The notes beneath the pieces were generated by a model. It was not told where the DNA came from and searched no databases. It saw nothing but the letters and a program-made list of their open reading frames with translations. A DNA stretch of 64,000 nucleotides from Candidatus Sericytochromatia bacterium S15B-MN24 CBMW_12 (GTDB lineage Bacteria > Cyanobacteriota > Sericytochromatia > S15B-MN24 > UBA4093). The stretch lies in NCBI GenBank assembly GCA_002083825.1, contig DAZV01000049.1:19757-83756 (forward strand), given 5' to 3'. Every line of letters starts with the position of its first letter. Positions within the stretch are counted from its first letter, which is position 1. Below, piece after piece: positions 43,833 through 51,757 of the stretch. Position numbers and translations under genes: made by a program.

Positions 43833-43842
43833 CTGAATATAC
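43823..43842 (+). promoter_or_regulatory. direct-repeat operator at the brnTA promoter
   Basis: TGAATATAC at 43823-43831 and 43834-43842, 11 bases apart and overlapping the -10. The spacing of about one helical turn fits side-by-side binding of a ribbon-helix-helix antitoxin, which in BrnTA systems autoregulates. Confidence 0.6.
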
Positions 43843-43858
43843 CTAAAGGTGGAAAATC

Positions 43859-44113
43859 ATGCAATTCGGCTGGGATGAGGCGAATATCGGGCATGTCGCT
43901 GAGCACGGGGTTTCTCCCGCCGAAGTTCAGGAAGCCTTTGCCAATGATCCGCTCCAGTTGGACAGTTACGTCCGCAACCTTGAGCGTCGCTACGCCATGG
44001 CGGGAATTACTGACGCGGGGCGCGTGCTCATGGTGGTTTTCACGGTCAATGAAACGGGAACGGTTCGCGTCGTCACCGCCCACGAGAGCCGCAAGCTCCG
44101 TCGCCACTTTTAG
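43859..44113 (+). CDS. brnT: BrnT family toxin
   Basis: 84 residues. The family pattern is clear: FGWDEANIGHVAEHGVSPAEVQEAF at the N-terminus, ERRYAMAGITDAGRVLMVVFT in the middle, and VTAHESRKLRRHF at the end, where the Arg/His/Glu residues form the RNase-like site. BrnT is a RelE-fold ribonuclease that inhibits translation and is neutralised by BrnA. An AGGTGG site precedes the ATG. Confidence 0.92.
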   Translation: MQFGWDEANIGHVAEHGVSPAEVQEAFANDPLQLDSYVRNLERRYAMAGITDAGRVLMVVFTVNETGTVRVVTAHESRKLRRHF

Positions 44114-44131
44114 CGCCAGCGGCTGTTGATT

Positions 44132-44165
44132 AAGGCAGCGAGAGAATGCCGTAACGAGCTTTGCT
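44132..44165 (+). repeat. 34-base dispersed repeat (copy 1)
   Basis: Starts AAGGCAGCGAGAGAA and ends TAACGAGCTTTGCT. The reverse complement occurs at 62126-62159 with a single mismatch. It fills the 67-base gap between brnT and brnA. Confidence 0.85.
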
Positions 44166-44180
44166 ATAAGGAGGCATGCC

Positions 44181-44468
44181 ATGCCCAGGAAGCCCATCCC
44201 CGAGTTCAAATCAGAAGCCGAAGAAGCGGCCTTCTGGTATGCCAACCGAGACAACGTCGAAGCCTTTCTCGGCGAGCCCCGCCCCTTCGACCAAGCTCTG
44301 GCTGACAAGATAGGGCTGGCGGCCCGACCCAAGACCGAGGCCATCAGCCTCCGGCTTCCGGGGGGCGATCTCAGTCGAGCCAAGGCGATCGCCGCCAAGA
44401 AGGGACTCCCCTATCAGACCTACCTCAAGATGCTCATCCACGAGGCGCTGGAGCGCGAGGCTATTTGA
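44181..44468 (+). CDS. brnA: BrnA/CopG-type antitoxin
   Basis: 95 residues. N-terminal toxin-wrapping region (PIPEFKSEAEEAAFWYANRD), then a ribbon-helix-helix DNA-binding domain (AISLRLPGGDLSRAKAIAAKKGLPYQTYLKMLIHEAL). Antitoxin and autorepressor of brnT. AAGGAGG precedes ATG 44181. The gap from brnT is larger than the usual overlap or few bases, because of the 34-base repeat. Confidence 0.88.
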   Translation: MPRKPIPEFKSEAEEAAFWYANRDNVEAFLGEPRPFDQALADKIGLAARPKTEAISLRLPGGDLSRAKAIAAKKGLPYQTYLKMLIHEALEREAI

Positions 44469-44517
44469 GGGTCTCATCTACTGACCTCCCGACGCGGGAC
44501 GTGCGATAATGAGACCC
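44469..44517 (+). promoter_or_regulatory. kamDE promoter region with flanking inverted repeat
   Basis: GGGTCTCAT (44469-44477) and ATGAGACCC (44509-44517) are exact complements; between them is a small TCCCG/CGGGA dyad (44487-44499). CTGACC (44481-44486), spacer 18, GATAAT (44505-44510) forms a promoter inside. The dyad may be an operator for kamDE or a terminator for brnTA. Confidence 0.5.
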
Positions 44518-44574
44518 GGACCGATGGCGACTTGAGCCTTCGACGCAGACCCAGAGAAACAAGGGACCCTGACG

Positions 44575-46134
44575 ATGCACATTACGATCGATACCGCGAA
44601 GGTCGCCCACGGGCGCGAACTCGCTAGCCGCATCGCCAAGCCGATGCTCGAATACTTCCGCAGCCACTCGACGCTCGCCACCGAGCGCACCGTCCTGCGC
44701 CTCTACGGCGTGGACGGAGTGGACGACGCCGGCGTTCCCTGGCCGAACCGGGTCGTCGATGTGCTGGCCGACCAGGGCAAGCTTTCGCGCGGCGCCGCCT
44801 ACTGGCTGGCGCATGCCGCGCTGGCGACCGGGAAATCCATCCAGGAGGCCGCCGTCGCCATCGCCGAGGCCCAGGTCGACCTGGACGCTCCCGTCCCCCC
44901 GCGCGAGGCCACCGCGTGGGCCGAGACCAAGGCCGGACAGTTGCTGGATGAACTGCTCGCCAAGCGCCGCGAGCGCAAGGCCACGCGCGAACGGCTGGCT
45001 CAGGGCCCCAAGCCCTGGCGCTACCTCATCGTGGCGACCGGGAACATCTACGAGGACGTGCCCCAAGCGGTCGCGGCGGCGCGCGCCGGCGCCGACATCA
45101 TCGCCGTCATCCGCTCGACCGGTCAGTCGCTGATCGACTTCGTCCCCCACGGCACCACCACCGAGGGCACCGGCGGAACCTACGCCACCGCCGCCAACTT
45201 CAAGCTCATGCGCGAAGCCCTCGACGCGGTCGGCGAAGAGCTCGGACGTTACATCCAGCTCACCAACTACGCCTCGGGGCTCTGCATGCCCGAGATCACG
45301 GCGCTGGCAGCCCAAGAAGGGCTCGACATGCTGCTGAACGACGCGATGTACGGGATTCTCTTCCGGGACATCAACATCTTCCGGACCCTCTGCGACCAGT
45401 ACTTCTCGCGGTTGATCTGCGGGGCCACCGACATGATCATCAACACCGGCGAGGACAACTACCTCACCACCTCGGACGCCTACGATCAGGCCCACACGGT
45501 GCTCGCGAGCCAGTTCATCAACGAGAACTTCGCGCTGGCGGCCGGCATGCCCGCCCGCCTGATGGGGCTCGGCCATGCCTTCGAGATGAACCCCCGCACG
45601 CCCAACGGCCTCATGTACGAGATCGCCATGGCCCAGCTGGTGCGGCAGGTCTTTCCGGAGGCGCCGCTGAAGTACATGCCGCCGACCAAGCACATCACCG
45701 GCGACATCTTCCAGGCCCACGCCCACAATGCCCTCTTCAACCTGGTCTCCGTGCTGACCCACCAGGAAATCCACCTGATCGGCATCCTGACCGAGGCCAT
45801 CCACACGCCGTTCGCCTCGGATCGCTTCCTCGCGCTCACCAACACGAACTACGTCTTCAACTACGCCCAGGACATGGGGAACGAAATCGAGTTCAAGGAG
45901 GACGGGATCGTCGCCAATCGCGCCCGCGAGGTGCTGGACAAGTCCATCTCGCTGCTGGAGGAAGTCGAGGGCATGGGCATGGTGGAAGCCATCGGAAAGG
46001 GCGTCTTCGCCGACGTGAAGCGCGCCCCGGAAGGCGGCAAAGGCTATCAGGGCGTCTTCGAGCGCGCGACGGACTACCTGAATCCTTTCATGACCCGCCT
46101 CGAGCGGATGAATCACGTGGAGGCGCTGCGTTGA
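44575..46134 (+). CDS. kamD: lysine 5,6-aminomutase alpha subunit
   Basis: 519 residues, the usual length. Together with KamE it moves the terminal amino group of beta-lysine (or D-lysine) to C5 using adenosylcobalamin and PLP. Family blocks are visible throughout: HGRELASRIAKPM near the start, the RYLIVATGNIYEDVPQAVAAARAGADIIAVIRSTGQSLIDFVPHG barrel strand, and GHAFEMNPRTPNGLMYEIAMAQLVRQ. The coenzyme-binding Rossmann domain is on the beta subunit. The start follows a GGGACC site; its stop overlaps the kamE start (TTGA). Confidence 0.95.
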   Translation: MHITIDTAKVAHGRELASRIAKPMLEYFRSHSTLATERTVLRLYGVDGVDDAGVPWPNRVVDVLADQGKLSRGAAYWLAHAALATGKSIQEAAVAIAEAQVDLDAPVPPREATAWAETKAGQLLDELLAKRRERKATRERLAQGPKPWRYLIVATGNIYEDVPQAVAAARAGADIIAVIRSTGQSLIDFVPHGTTTEGTGGTYATAANFKLMREALDAVGEELGRYIQLTNYASGLCMPEITALAAQEGLDMLLNDAMYGILFRDINIFRTLCDQYFSRLICGATDMIINTGEDNYLTTSDAYDQAHTVLASQFINENFALAAGMPARLMGLGHAFEMNPRTPNGLMYEIAMAQLVRQVFPEAPLKYMPPTKHITGDIFQAHAHNALFNLVSVLTHQEIHLIGILTEAIHTPFASDRFLALTNTNYVFNYAQDMGNEIEFKEDGIVANRAREVLDKSISLLEEVEGMGMVEAIGKGVFADVKRAPEGGKGYQGVFERATDYLNPFMTRLERMNHVEALR

Positions 46135-46901
46135 GCAATCAAACCTACCCCCGTAAACCCGACCTCACCCAGATCCGTCCCTACGGCGACACGCTCGACG
46201 ACGGGAAGGTCCAGCTGAGCTTCACGCTGCCGGTTCCGGCAGGTCCGGAGGCCTACGAGGCCGCCAAGCGCCTGGCGCTCATGATGAACCTCGAAGAGCC
46301 CTCGATCGTGTCGATGCAGGCCGTCGACCCCAATCTGACCTACTTCATCCTCTACGCCGCCTGCACCAAGACCGTGGACTTCACGAGCATCTACGTGCCG
46401 CGCTCCGAGTTCACGGTGATGGACATGGGAGATGTCGACGACCTCATCGAGCGAGAGTTCGGGCGGAAGCTGACCCTCGTGGGAGCCTGCACGGGCACCG
46501 ACGCACACACCGTGGGCATCGACGCCATCATGAACATGAAGGGCTTCAACGGCCACTACGGGCTGGAGCGCTACCGGATGATCAACGCGATCAACATGGG
46601 CGCGCAGGTGCCCAACGAGGCGCTGGTGGCGCGGGCGATCGCCGAGAAGGCCGATGCGATCCTGGTCTCGCAGGTGGTCACCCAGAAGAACCTCCACATC
46701 ATGACCCTCACCAACCTGATCGAGATCATCGAAGCCGAGGGCCTGCGCGGCAAGATGGTGGTGGCCGTCGGCGGCCCCCGCATCACCCATGACCTGGCGA
46801 CCGAGCTCGGGTTCGACGCGGGGTTCAGCGTGGGTTCCTACGCCGAGGACGTGGCGAGCTTCGTGGCCCAGGAGCTGATCCGCCGGCGGGACGCCCGGTA
46901 G
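46131..46901 (+). CDS. kamE: lysine 5,6-aminomutase beta subunit
   Basis: 256 residues. The cobalamin-binding motif DxHxxG is DAHTVG (residues 124-129), and the PLP lysine is probably K137 in MKGFNGHYGLERY. The remainder is the B12-binding Rossmann fold ending in VGGPRITHDLATELGFDAGFS. The start is TTG 46131, overlapping the kamD stop, with GGAGG eight bases upstream. The enzyme is inactivated during turnover, so a reactivase is expected; the KamB-like protein at 38.7 kb is a candidate. Confidence 0.95.
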   Translation: MSNQTYPRKPDLTQIRPYGDTLDDGKVQLSFTLPVPAGPEAYEAAKRLALMMNLEEPSIVSMQAVDPNLTYFILYAACTKTVDFTSIYVPRSEFTVMDMGDVDDLIEREFGRKLTLVGACTGTDAHTVGIDAIMNMKGFNGHYGLERYRMINAINMGAQVPNEALVARAIAEKADAILVSQVVTQKNLHIMTLTNLIEIIEAEGLRGKMVVAVGGPRITHDLATELGFDAGFSVGSYAEDVASFVAQELIRRRDAR

Positions 46902-47003
46902 CGCGGGCGAAGATTTTCGGTCATGACGCCCTGTCGCCGGTTTGCGGCGGCGGGGCGAAATGGTAGATTGACCTGAGGAGTATCCATCCGAAAGGAGGGG
47001 ATC

Positions 47004-47861
47004 ATGCGGGTGCACCACCTCAACTGCGGAACTTTTTGCCCTCCGGCCGCTCAGCTCGTCCCCGGCGGCTTCGGTTCGACCGGGAAGTTCGTCTGCCACT
47101 GCCTGCTCATCGAGAGCGACGAGGGTCTCGTCCTGGTGGATACCGGCCTGGGGATCCAGGATCTGACGAATCCCCGCGCCCGGCTCGGGCCGACGTGGTC
47201 CACCCTGCTCCGACCCGAGCCGAACCCCGAGCTCAGCGCCCGTCGGCAAATCGAAGCGCGGGGCTTCTACCATGACGACGTCAGGCACATCATCGTCACC
47301 CACCTGGACTTCGACCATGCCGGCGGGATCCCGGATTTCCCCCAGGCCAAGGTTCACGTCTACGAACCCGAGTACGAGGCGGCCATGCACCCCACCTCGC
47401 TGCGGGAGCGCCTCCGCTACAAATCCGACCTGCTGGAGGGCGGCAATGACTGGGTGCGCTACGAACTCGAAGGCGATCGCTTCTTCGGTTTCGATGCCGT
47501 CCGCACGATGGGCGACCTCAACCTCGACATCCTGCTGATTCCGCTGGTCGGTCATACCCGGGGACACTGCGGAGTCGCGGTCCGCACCGCCGAGGGCTGG
47601 CTGCTGAACGCCGGCGACGCCTATTTTCACCACGACGAGCTGCAAGCCGAGCACGCGCGGCCGCCGCTCGGCTTGAATCTCTACCAGCGCGCCATGACCA
47701 CGAATCACCCGAAGCGGCAGGCCAACATGGAGCGCCTGCGGCAGCTGTCCCGGGAGCACTCCCACCCGGTGAAGATCTTCAGCTCGCACGACCCGGACGA
47801 GCTCACGGCGTTTCGCCAGCCGGAACAGGTCTTCCCGCCGGTCAGCGGGCAGGCGTGGTAA
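47004..47861 (+). CDS. metallo-beta-lactamase-fold hydrolase (lactonase-like)
   Basis: 285 residues. The metal motif is HLDFDHAGG, with later His in GHTRGH, Asp in AGDAYFHHDE and His in FSSHDPDE. The N-terminal substrate loop and overall length resemble AHL-lactonase-type enzymes. It lies 102 bases after kamE, with its own possible promoter (TTGCGG 46942, 16-base spacer, TAGATT 46964) and a strong AAAGGAGG site. A role on a lactam or lactone made from lysine intermediates is possible but only inferred from place. Convergent overlap of 20 bases with the GNAT gene. Confidence 0.85.
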   Translation: MRVHHLNCGTFCPPAAQLVPGGFGSTGKFVCHCLLIESDEGLVLVDTGLGIQDLTNPRARLGPTWSTLLRPEPNPELSARRQIEARGFYHDDVRHIIVTHLDFDHAGGIPDFPQAKVHVYEPEYEAAMHPTSLRERLRYKSDLLEGGNDWVRYELEGDRFFGFDAVRTMGDLNLDILLIPLVGHTRGHCGVAVRTAEGWLLNAGDAYFHHDELQAEHARPPLGLNLYQRAMTTNHPKRQANMERLRQLSREHSHPVKIFSSHDPDELTAFRQPEQVFPPVSGQAW

Positions 47862-48777
47862 GGGCTGTCCGCTTCGGGCGCATCTTGAGGTAGCCTTCGG
47901 AACGCCAGATCCACCAGGGCTCGCGCGTCTCGGTGACGATGGTCTCCCGGGGAAAGAGCTTGCGGACGGCCCGGTTCAGGTCGCACCACATGAACCGGAT
48001 GCCCGCGAGCCCATGCCTTCGCGCTCCTTCCTGGATGCGCCGAATGAGCAAGGGAGCGAGCCCGCCCCCCTGCACTTCCCGGCTCAGGGCCAGCTCGTAA
48101 AGAAAGAGCTCGTCAGGGCCGGATCGCGTGACCAGCAGGAGCCCCACCAGCACGTCATCGCGCAGGATCATCGCGCTCACGTCGGGCAGAAAATCCCCGA
48201 AAAGCCCCTCCCGGATAGCCTCCAACCGCGCGAGGCAGGCCTCGGGGCTGGGAAGCTCGGGGAAGCAAAGGAAAAGCCCGTCGACGGTCCCTCGCGTGCC
48301 GGCGGACAGCAAGCTTGCCGCGGCCTGATCTCGATGCGAGTCCCAGTCGACCAGGCGGAAGCCCTCGGGAACGCCGAGCGGCTCGACCGGCACGCGGGCG
48401 ACCTCCTGGACCATGTCGATCCGCTCGATACGTTGGAAGCCCAGCAGTTGCAGGGGGATGGCGAGCGAGGAGGGACCGAAGCACTCGGGCGCCATGAGCG
48501 CCAGGGACCCCGAGGCTTGCAGGGGGGCAATCGCCGCGCTCAGCACCTCGTCACGGAGAGCGGGAGTCCGGGCGTGAAGCCCGCCCAGGTAGCGAATCTC
48601 CTCGCCCGGCAGAAAAGCGAAGCCACGCAGTCCCTCGGGAGTCGCCCAGACCTTCAGGCTGTCGAGATCGGCGAAGACGGCGTCGGTCACGCCCAGGACC
48701 TCGGGCGCCTCTGACGCGAAGGACGCGAGCATGGCTTCGAGGGCGAGGAAGTCCAGGGGATGGAAGGGGCGGAGCAC
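47842..48777 (-). CDS. GNAT-family N-acetyltransferase
   Basis: 311 residues. The C-terminal half has the GNAT core: MILRDDVLVGLLLVTR (beta4), ELFLYELALSREVQGGGLAPLLIRRIQEGAR (acetyl-CoA loop in the form QGGGLA), and the closing strand IRFMWCDLNRAVRKLF. The N-terminal half looks like a second, degenerate GNAT unit. It does not look like the beta-lysine acetyltransferase AblB. The GTG start 48777 lies one base from the stop of the upstream helical protein gene, so it is the last gene of that operon; its substrate may be one of those proteins or a small molecule. Confidence 0.75.
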   Translation of the reverse strand: MLRPFHPLDFLALEAMLASFASEAPEVLGVTDAVFADLDSLKVWATPEGLRGFAFLPGEEIRYLGGLHARTPALRDEVLSAAIAPLQASGSLALMAPECFGPSSLAIPLQLLGFQRIERIDMVQEVARVPVEPLGVPEGFRLVDWDSHRDQAAASLLSAGTRGTVDGLFLCFPELPSPEACLARLEAIREGLFGDFLPDVSAMILRDDVLVGLLLVTRSGPDELFLYELALSREVQGGGLAPLLIRRIQEGARRHGLAGIRFMWCDLNRAVRKLFPRETIVTETREPWWIWRSEGYLKMRPKRTALTTPAR

Positions 48778-48778
48778 G

Positions 48779-49714
48779 TTACTTCCGATCGGCGAAGGGG
48801 TTGCCTTCCGGCCTCAGGCGGTGGGTTTGCTTGCCCAGGGGTCGGGTTACCTTGTCAGCCGGCTTCAACGGACCGCTCGTGGCGGGAGGGGGAGTCGAAG
48901 CCTTGGCGAAGAGCTCGGCCAGGGCGGGATAAGGGGCGAGTTGCTCGGCGAGGCGTTCGAGGTAGAACATCTTCCCGCGGAGCTTGAAGAAGACGCTGGC
49001 ATTGCCCAGGAGGTGGGAGAGTTCCCAGTCGTACTCGCCGACGCCCTTGAGGGCGCGGTTGGCCTCCTTGATGAGGCTCTGAGTATCCTGGTAATGGGTG
49101 ATGGCGAGCGAGAGCGCCGGCTTGATCTCGGGGGCTTCCGCGATGACGGGGCCGATTCGGGCGAGGGTCGCGGGGTCGAGCGAGACGTCGTAAGGGAGGG
49201 GTTGCTCGGGGTTCAGGAGATGCTGAACGGTGAGGATGGCGTCGCGGATGTCGCCGAGAAGGAGGCGGGCGGCAGTGGCATCGATCCGCGCCTTGGCGAG
49301 GAGGTAGGGCTTGCTCTGGGAGGAATCCGCGAAGTTGGCTTCCTGAGGGGCGGCAGCGGCGAGCCCAGCGCGGATGGTTTCGAGGTTATGGCGGTAGTCC
49401 TGGCTCTGGATGTCGACCATGGCCCTGGCAGCCTGGTAGAGATCGCGGCTGGCGCGGAGCTTTTCGAGCAGGGGTTCGTCGCCGGGAGCCGGCGGTCCGG
49501 CCTCGACCTCGGCGATGAAGGGAGTCAACTGAGTGAGCAGGCGGTCATAGTAGACGACGCGCTGGGCATTGCTCTTGAGGAGGCTGTCGAGCTGGGCGAG
49601 GCGCGCCCGGGAGTCCCGTTGAACCTGCTCGAAGAGTTCGGCGTACTCCCTGCGCAGACGCTCTTCCTCCGCGATCTCCGCGGGGTCTCGGTTCGGGGGG
49701 GTGCTGGCGTTCAT
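48779..49714 (-). CDS. helical protein of unknown function, module copy B
   Basis: 311 residues, paralogous to the gene at 50.2-51.1 kb. Shared blocks: LTPFIAEVEAGPPAP, EKLRASRDLYQAARAMVDIQ, ANFADSSQSKPYLLAKARIDATAARL, and FDW/YDW followed by KLRGKMFYLERLAEQLAPYPALAELFAK. The N-terminus is an acidic coiled coil (EIAEEERLRREYAELFEQVQRD), and the C-terminus is Pro/Lys-rich and probably disordered. No signal peptide, membrane helix or catalytic motif. Long helices recall alpha-helical pore-forming or scaffold proteins, but no family can be named. GAGGGAG precedes the ATG. Confidence 0.7.
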   Translation of the reverse strand: MNASTPPNRDPAEIAEEERLRREYAELFEQVQRDSRARLAQLDSLLKSNAQRVVYYDRLLTQLTPFIAEVEAGPPAPGDEPLLEKLRASRDLYQAARAMVDIQSQDYRHNLETIRAGLAAAAPQEANFADSSQSKPYLLAKARIDATAARLLLGDIRDAILTVQHLLNPEQPLPYDVSLDPATLARIGPVIAEAPEIKPALSLAITHYQDTQSLIKEANRALKGVGEYDWELSHLLGNASVFFKLRGKMFYLERLAEQLAPYPALAELFAKASTPPPATSGPLKPADKVTRPLGKQTHRLRPEGNPFADRK

Positions 49715-49844
49715 GGTCTCCCTCGCGGAAAAGATGGGACATGGTTTCTATACCCCGAGCGGGGAACGTCCATTCAAGCGGCAAGCACCCCCGCTGGCCG
49801 GCAGTCAAGGCCGGACCCATGGGGGGTGCTCGCGAAGGGAAGGA

Positions 49845-50099
49845 TCAGCCGCGCATCATCGCGCGCGAGCGCTGCTCGCGAGCCTGTTCGAGACCGCGAT
49901 CGTCCACGGCCCGCTGGGCGGCCGCATCGGCACGATTGTTGTCCTGCTGGTTGCCCTGCATGGCCTGGCGGACGGAATTGAGACCACTTGAAAAGCCCTG
50001 CAGGAGCCGAACGCCCTGTTGGATGACGTCTGAAACCTTGCTGACAAAGTTGCTGACTCGGTTGACGACATTACCGATGGCATTGACTGCACCACCCAT
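49845..50099 (-). CDS. small MGGAVNAI-type protein, module copy B
   Basis: 84 residues. Begins MGGAVNAIGN, as does the 106-residue protein at 51.2-51.5 kb. An amphipathic helix with seven-residue spacing of hydrophobics (VVNRVSN, FVSKVSD, VIQQGVR, LLQGFSS) is followed by a charged, Gln/Arg-rich tail. An AAGGAGG site six bases upstream closely resembles that of the paralogue. No known family. It precedes the ~311-residue helical gene with a 130-base gap. Confidence 0.7.
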   Translation of the reverse strand: MGGAVNAIGNVVNRVSNFVSKVSDVIQQGVRLLQGFSSGLNSVRQAMQGNQQDNNRADAAAQRAVDDRGLEQAREQRSRAMMRG

Positions 50100-50158
50100 G
50101 ACGGACCTCCTTCGGCGGCCTCTTTCGGGGCCTGCTCATGGCGACGCGACGGCGTCGG

Positions 50159-51127
50159 TTAGCCTTGTTTGTTGATCAGCCGGCCCGTGCTGCCGAGCTT
50201 GGCGGCTTGATTCAGCTTGCCCGTTTCCTTGAGGCGGCCGGTGCCGCTCGGGGTCAGGGGAGCGCCTGCCATCCAGGCATGTTCCTTCTGGTAGGGAAGG
50301 GGTTCCGGGGGCTCCGGCTTGATGAAGATGGCCGAGAGCGGGGTATCTGCCAGTTGTTCCGGCAGGCGATCGAGCTGGACGAGTTTTCCCTTGAGCTTGC
50401 CCCAGACCTTGTCGCCGAACTCGTGGATCAGATCGAGGGACCAGTCGAACTTGCGGATGCCGCGGACGATTTTCCTTCCTTCCTCGAGGAGTTCGCGAGA
50501 CTCCTTGTAGGTGGATAGGGCGAGGTTCATCTCGATCTTGTGCTTGGAGCTCTGGTCGAGGAAATCCTTGATCTGATTAACCAGCGCGTCGTCGACGTCC
50601 TTGCGGGTGGGGGCGAAGTACCATTCGAGGATGGCCATGGGGAGGTCGTGGGAGGCCATCTTGAGGCGGCTTGCAGCGACGTCCGCTTCGGCTTTTGCCA
50701 GCAGGTACTCGGGGGAATCGGTGATGTCGGCGAACTTGGCGTCGGGGTTGGGTTCGCCCTGGAAAGCCTCGATGTTGGTCGTCATCTCCGAGAGCTGGAG
50801 TTCGACGAGCCGGATGCCGGCCTCGTAGAGTTCCAGGCTGGCCTGGAGCTTCTCGGCGATCATGTCGGCGTAAGGAGAAGGCGGAACGGACTCCATTTCC
50901 TTGATGAATGGCTGCAGTTCGGCCAGTTGCGCCTGCAGGTAGGCCAGGCGAGCCTGGTTCTCCTGAATCATGTCGGTCAAGGCGCTGCGGGTCTGGCCGG
51001 AGATCTGAGTCACCTTCGCGGTGATTTTTTCCAGTTCCCCGCGAAGACGCTCGGCTTCGGCCTGAAGGCGCGCCTCCTCTGCGGCTTCCTCGGGGGTCTG
51101 GATGGGGCCCGTTCCACGGTTCTGCAT
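50159..51127 (-). CDS. helical protein of unknown function, module copy A
   Basis: 322 residues, paralogue of the 48.8-49.7 kb product. Residues ~10-75 form a coiled coil (EEAAEEARLQAEAERLRGELEKITAKV). The conserved middle has LQPFIKEMESVPPSP, EKLQASLELYEAGIRLVELQ, AKFADITDSPEYLLAKAEADVAASRL. Near residue 240 comes FDWSLDLIHEFGD, and then KLKGKLVQLDRLPEQLADTPLSAIFIKP. The tail is rich in Gly, Thr and Lys. No secretion signal or enzyme motif. A weak AAGGAT site precedes ATG 51127. Confidence 0.7.
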   Translation of the reverse strand: MQNRGTGPIQTPEEAAEEARLQAEAERLRGELEKITAKVTQISGQTRSALTDMIQENQARLAYLQAQLAELQPFIKEMESVPPSPYADMIAEKLQASLELYEAGIRLVELQLSEMTTNIEAFQGEPNPDAKFADITDSPEYLLAKAEADVAASRLKMASHDLPMAILEWYFAPTRKDVDDALVNQIKDFLDQSSKHKIEMNLALSTYKESRELLEEGRKIVRGIRKFDWSLDLIHEFGDKVWGKLKGKLVQLDRLPEQLADTPLSAIFIKPEPPEPLPYQKEHAWMAGAPLTPSGTGRLKETGKLNQAAKLGSTGRLINKQG

Positions 51128-51169
51128 GGTTTTTTCTATCCTTCTTCCGTTGCCGGCGTACTAGAAAGC

Positions 51170-51490
51170 CTAGCGGACGGCACTGACGGCTGCGCTGAGC
51201 TGCTGAAAGGGTTTCACGATGTTCTGGGCCTGGGCGCTGGCGTTCTGGAGGAAGCCGCCGACCTCTTTGAACGCCGAGCTGGCGACGTTGATCCCATCGT
51301 CGATGGAGCGCGCCTCGCTGGCCCGTTGCCGGATGCCGTCGAAGATCTTGGAGACTCCTTCGAACATGTTGCTGAAGCTGGAGACGGCATTCGAGATGCC
51401 GCTGATGGCGTTTCCGATCGAGCTGATGGCGTTTCCAAACCCCTGGACGGCGCTTGCGATGTTGCTAATGGCGTTGACGGCTCCACCCAT
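51170..51490 (-). CDS. small MGGAVNAI-type heptad-repeat protein, module copy A
   Basis: 106 residues, first gene of the minus-strand block. After MGGAVN come successive seven-residue units: AISNIAS, AVQGFGN, AISSIGN, AISGISN, AVSSFSN, MFEGVSK, IFDGIRQ. The period is also visible in DNA as GCTGATGGCGTTTCC repeated 21 bases apart (51401, 51422). This predicts a long amphipathic, weakly hydrophobic helix able to oligomerise or touch membranes. ATG 51490 has AAGGAGG six bases upstream; the longer frame from 51571 lacks a site. Confidence 0.72.
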   Translation of the reverse strand: MGGAVNAISNIASAVQGFGNAISSIGNAISGISNAVSSFSNMFEGVSKIFDGIRQRASEARSIDDGINVASSAFKEVGGFLQNASAQAQNIVKPFQQLSAAVSAVR

Positions 51491-51757
51491 GATTGGCCTC
51501 CTTCTTCGGTTCCTTCGACGTGTAAGCGGTGTAAGCGGCGAAACTTCGCTCTGCTGCTCCTCTTGTACCAAAATATTCGGAAGTCTCTACCACTTTAACT
51601 CAAAAAAATGGACATCGGACCAAGCCTTAATCTTCCCGTTGGCGGATTTAACAAAGTAAACACAAGCCAAACAAAGGGTTCCCTTGCGAGCGCCTTTCCG
51701 GCACAATGATGAGAGTAGAGCCGGCCTGGGCGCCGGCCGTGACGGGAGACCCAGATC

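Noticed and set aside
44461-46116. 551-codon open frame on the minus strand opposite kamD
   Set aside because: It mirrors kamD codon positions, has repetitive Gly/Asp/Val-rich composition, no family motifs and no ribosome site; kamD is certain.
47842-48777. Beta-lysine acetyltransferase AblB
   Set aside because: The double-GNAT layout and sequence do not resemble AblB, and the gene belongs to the opposite-strand operon, not next to kamA.
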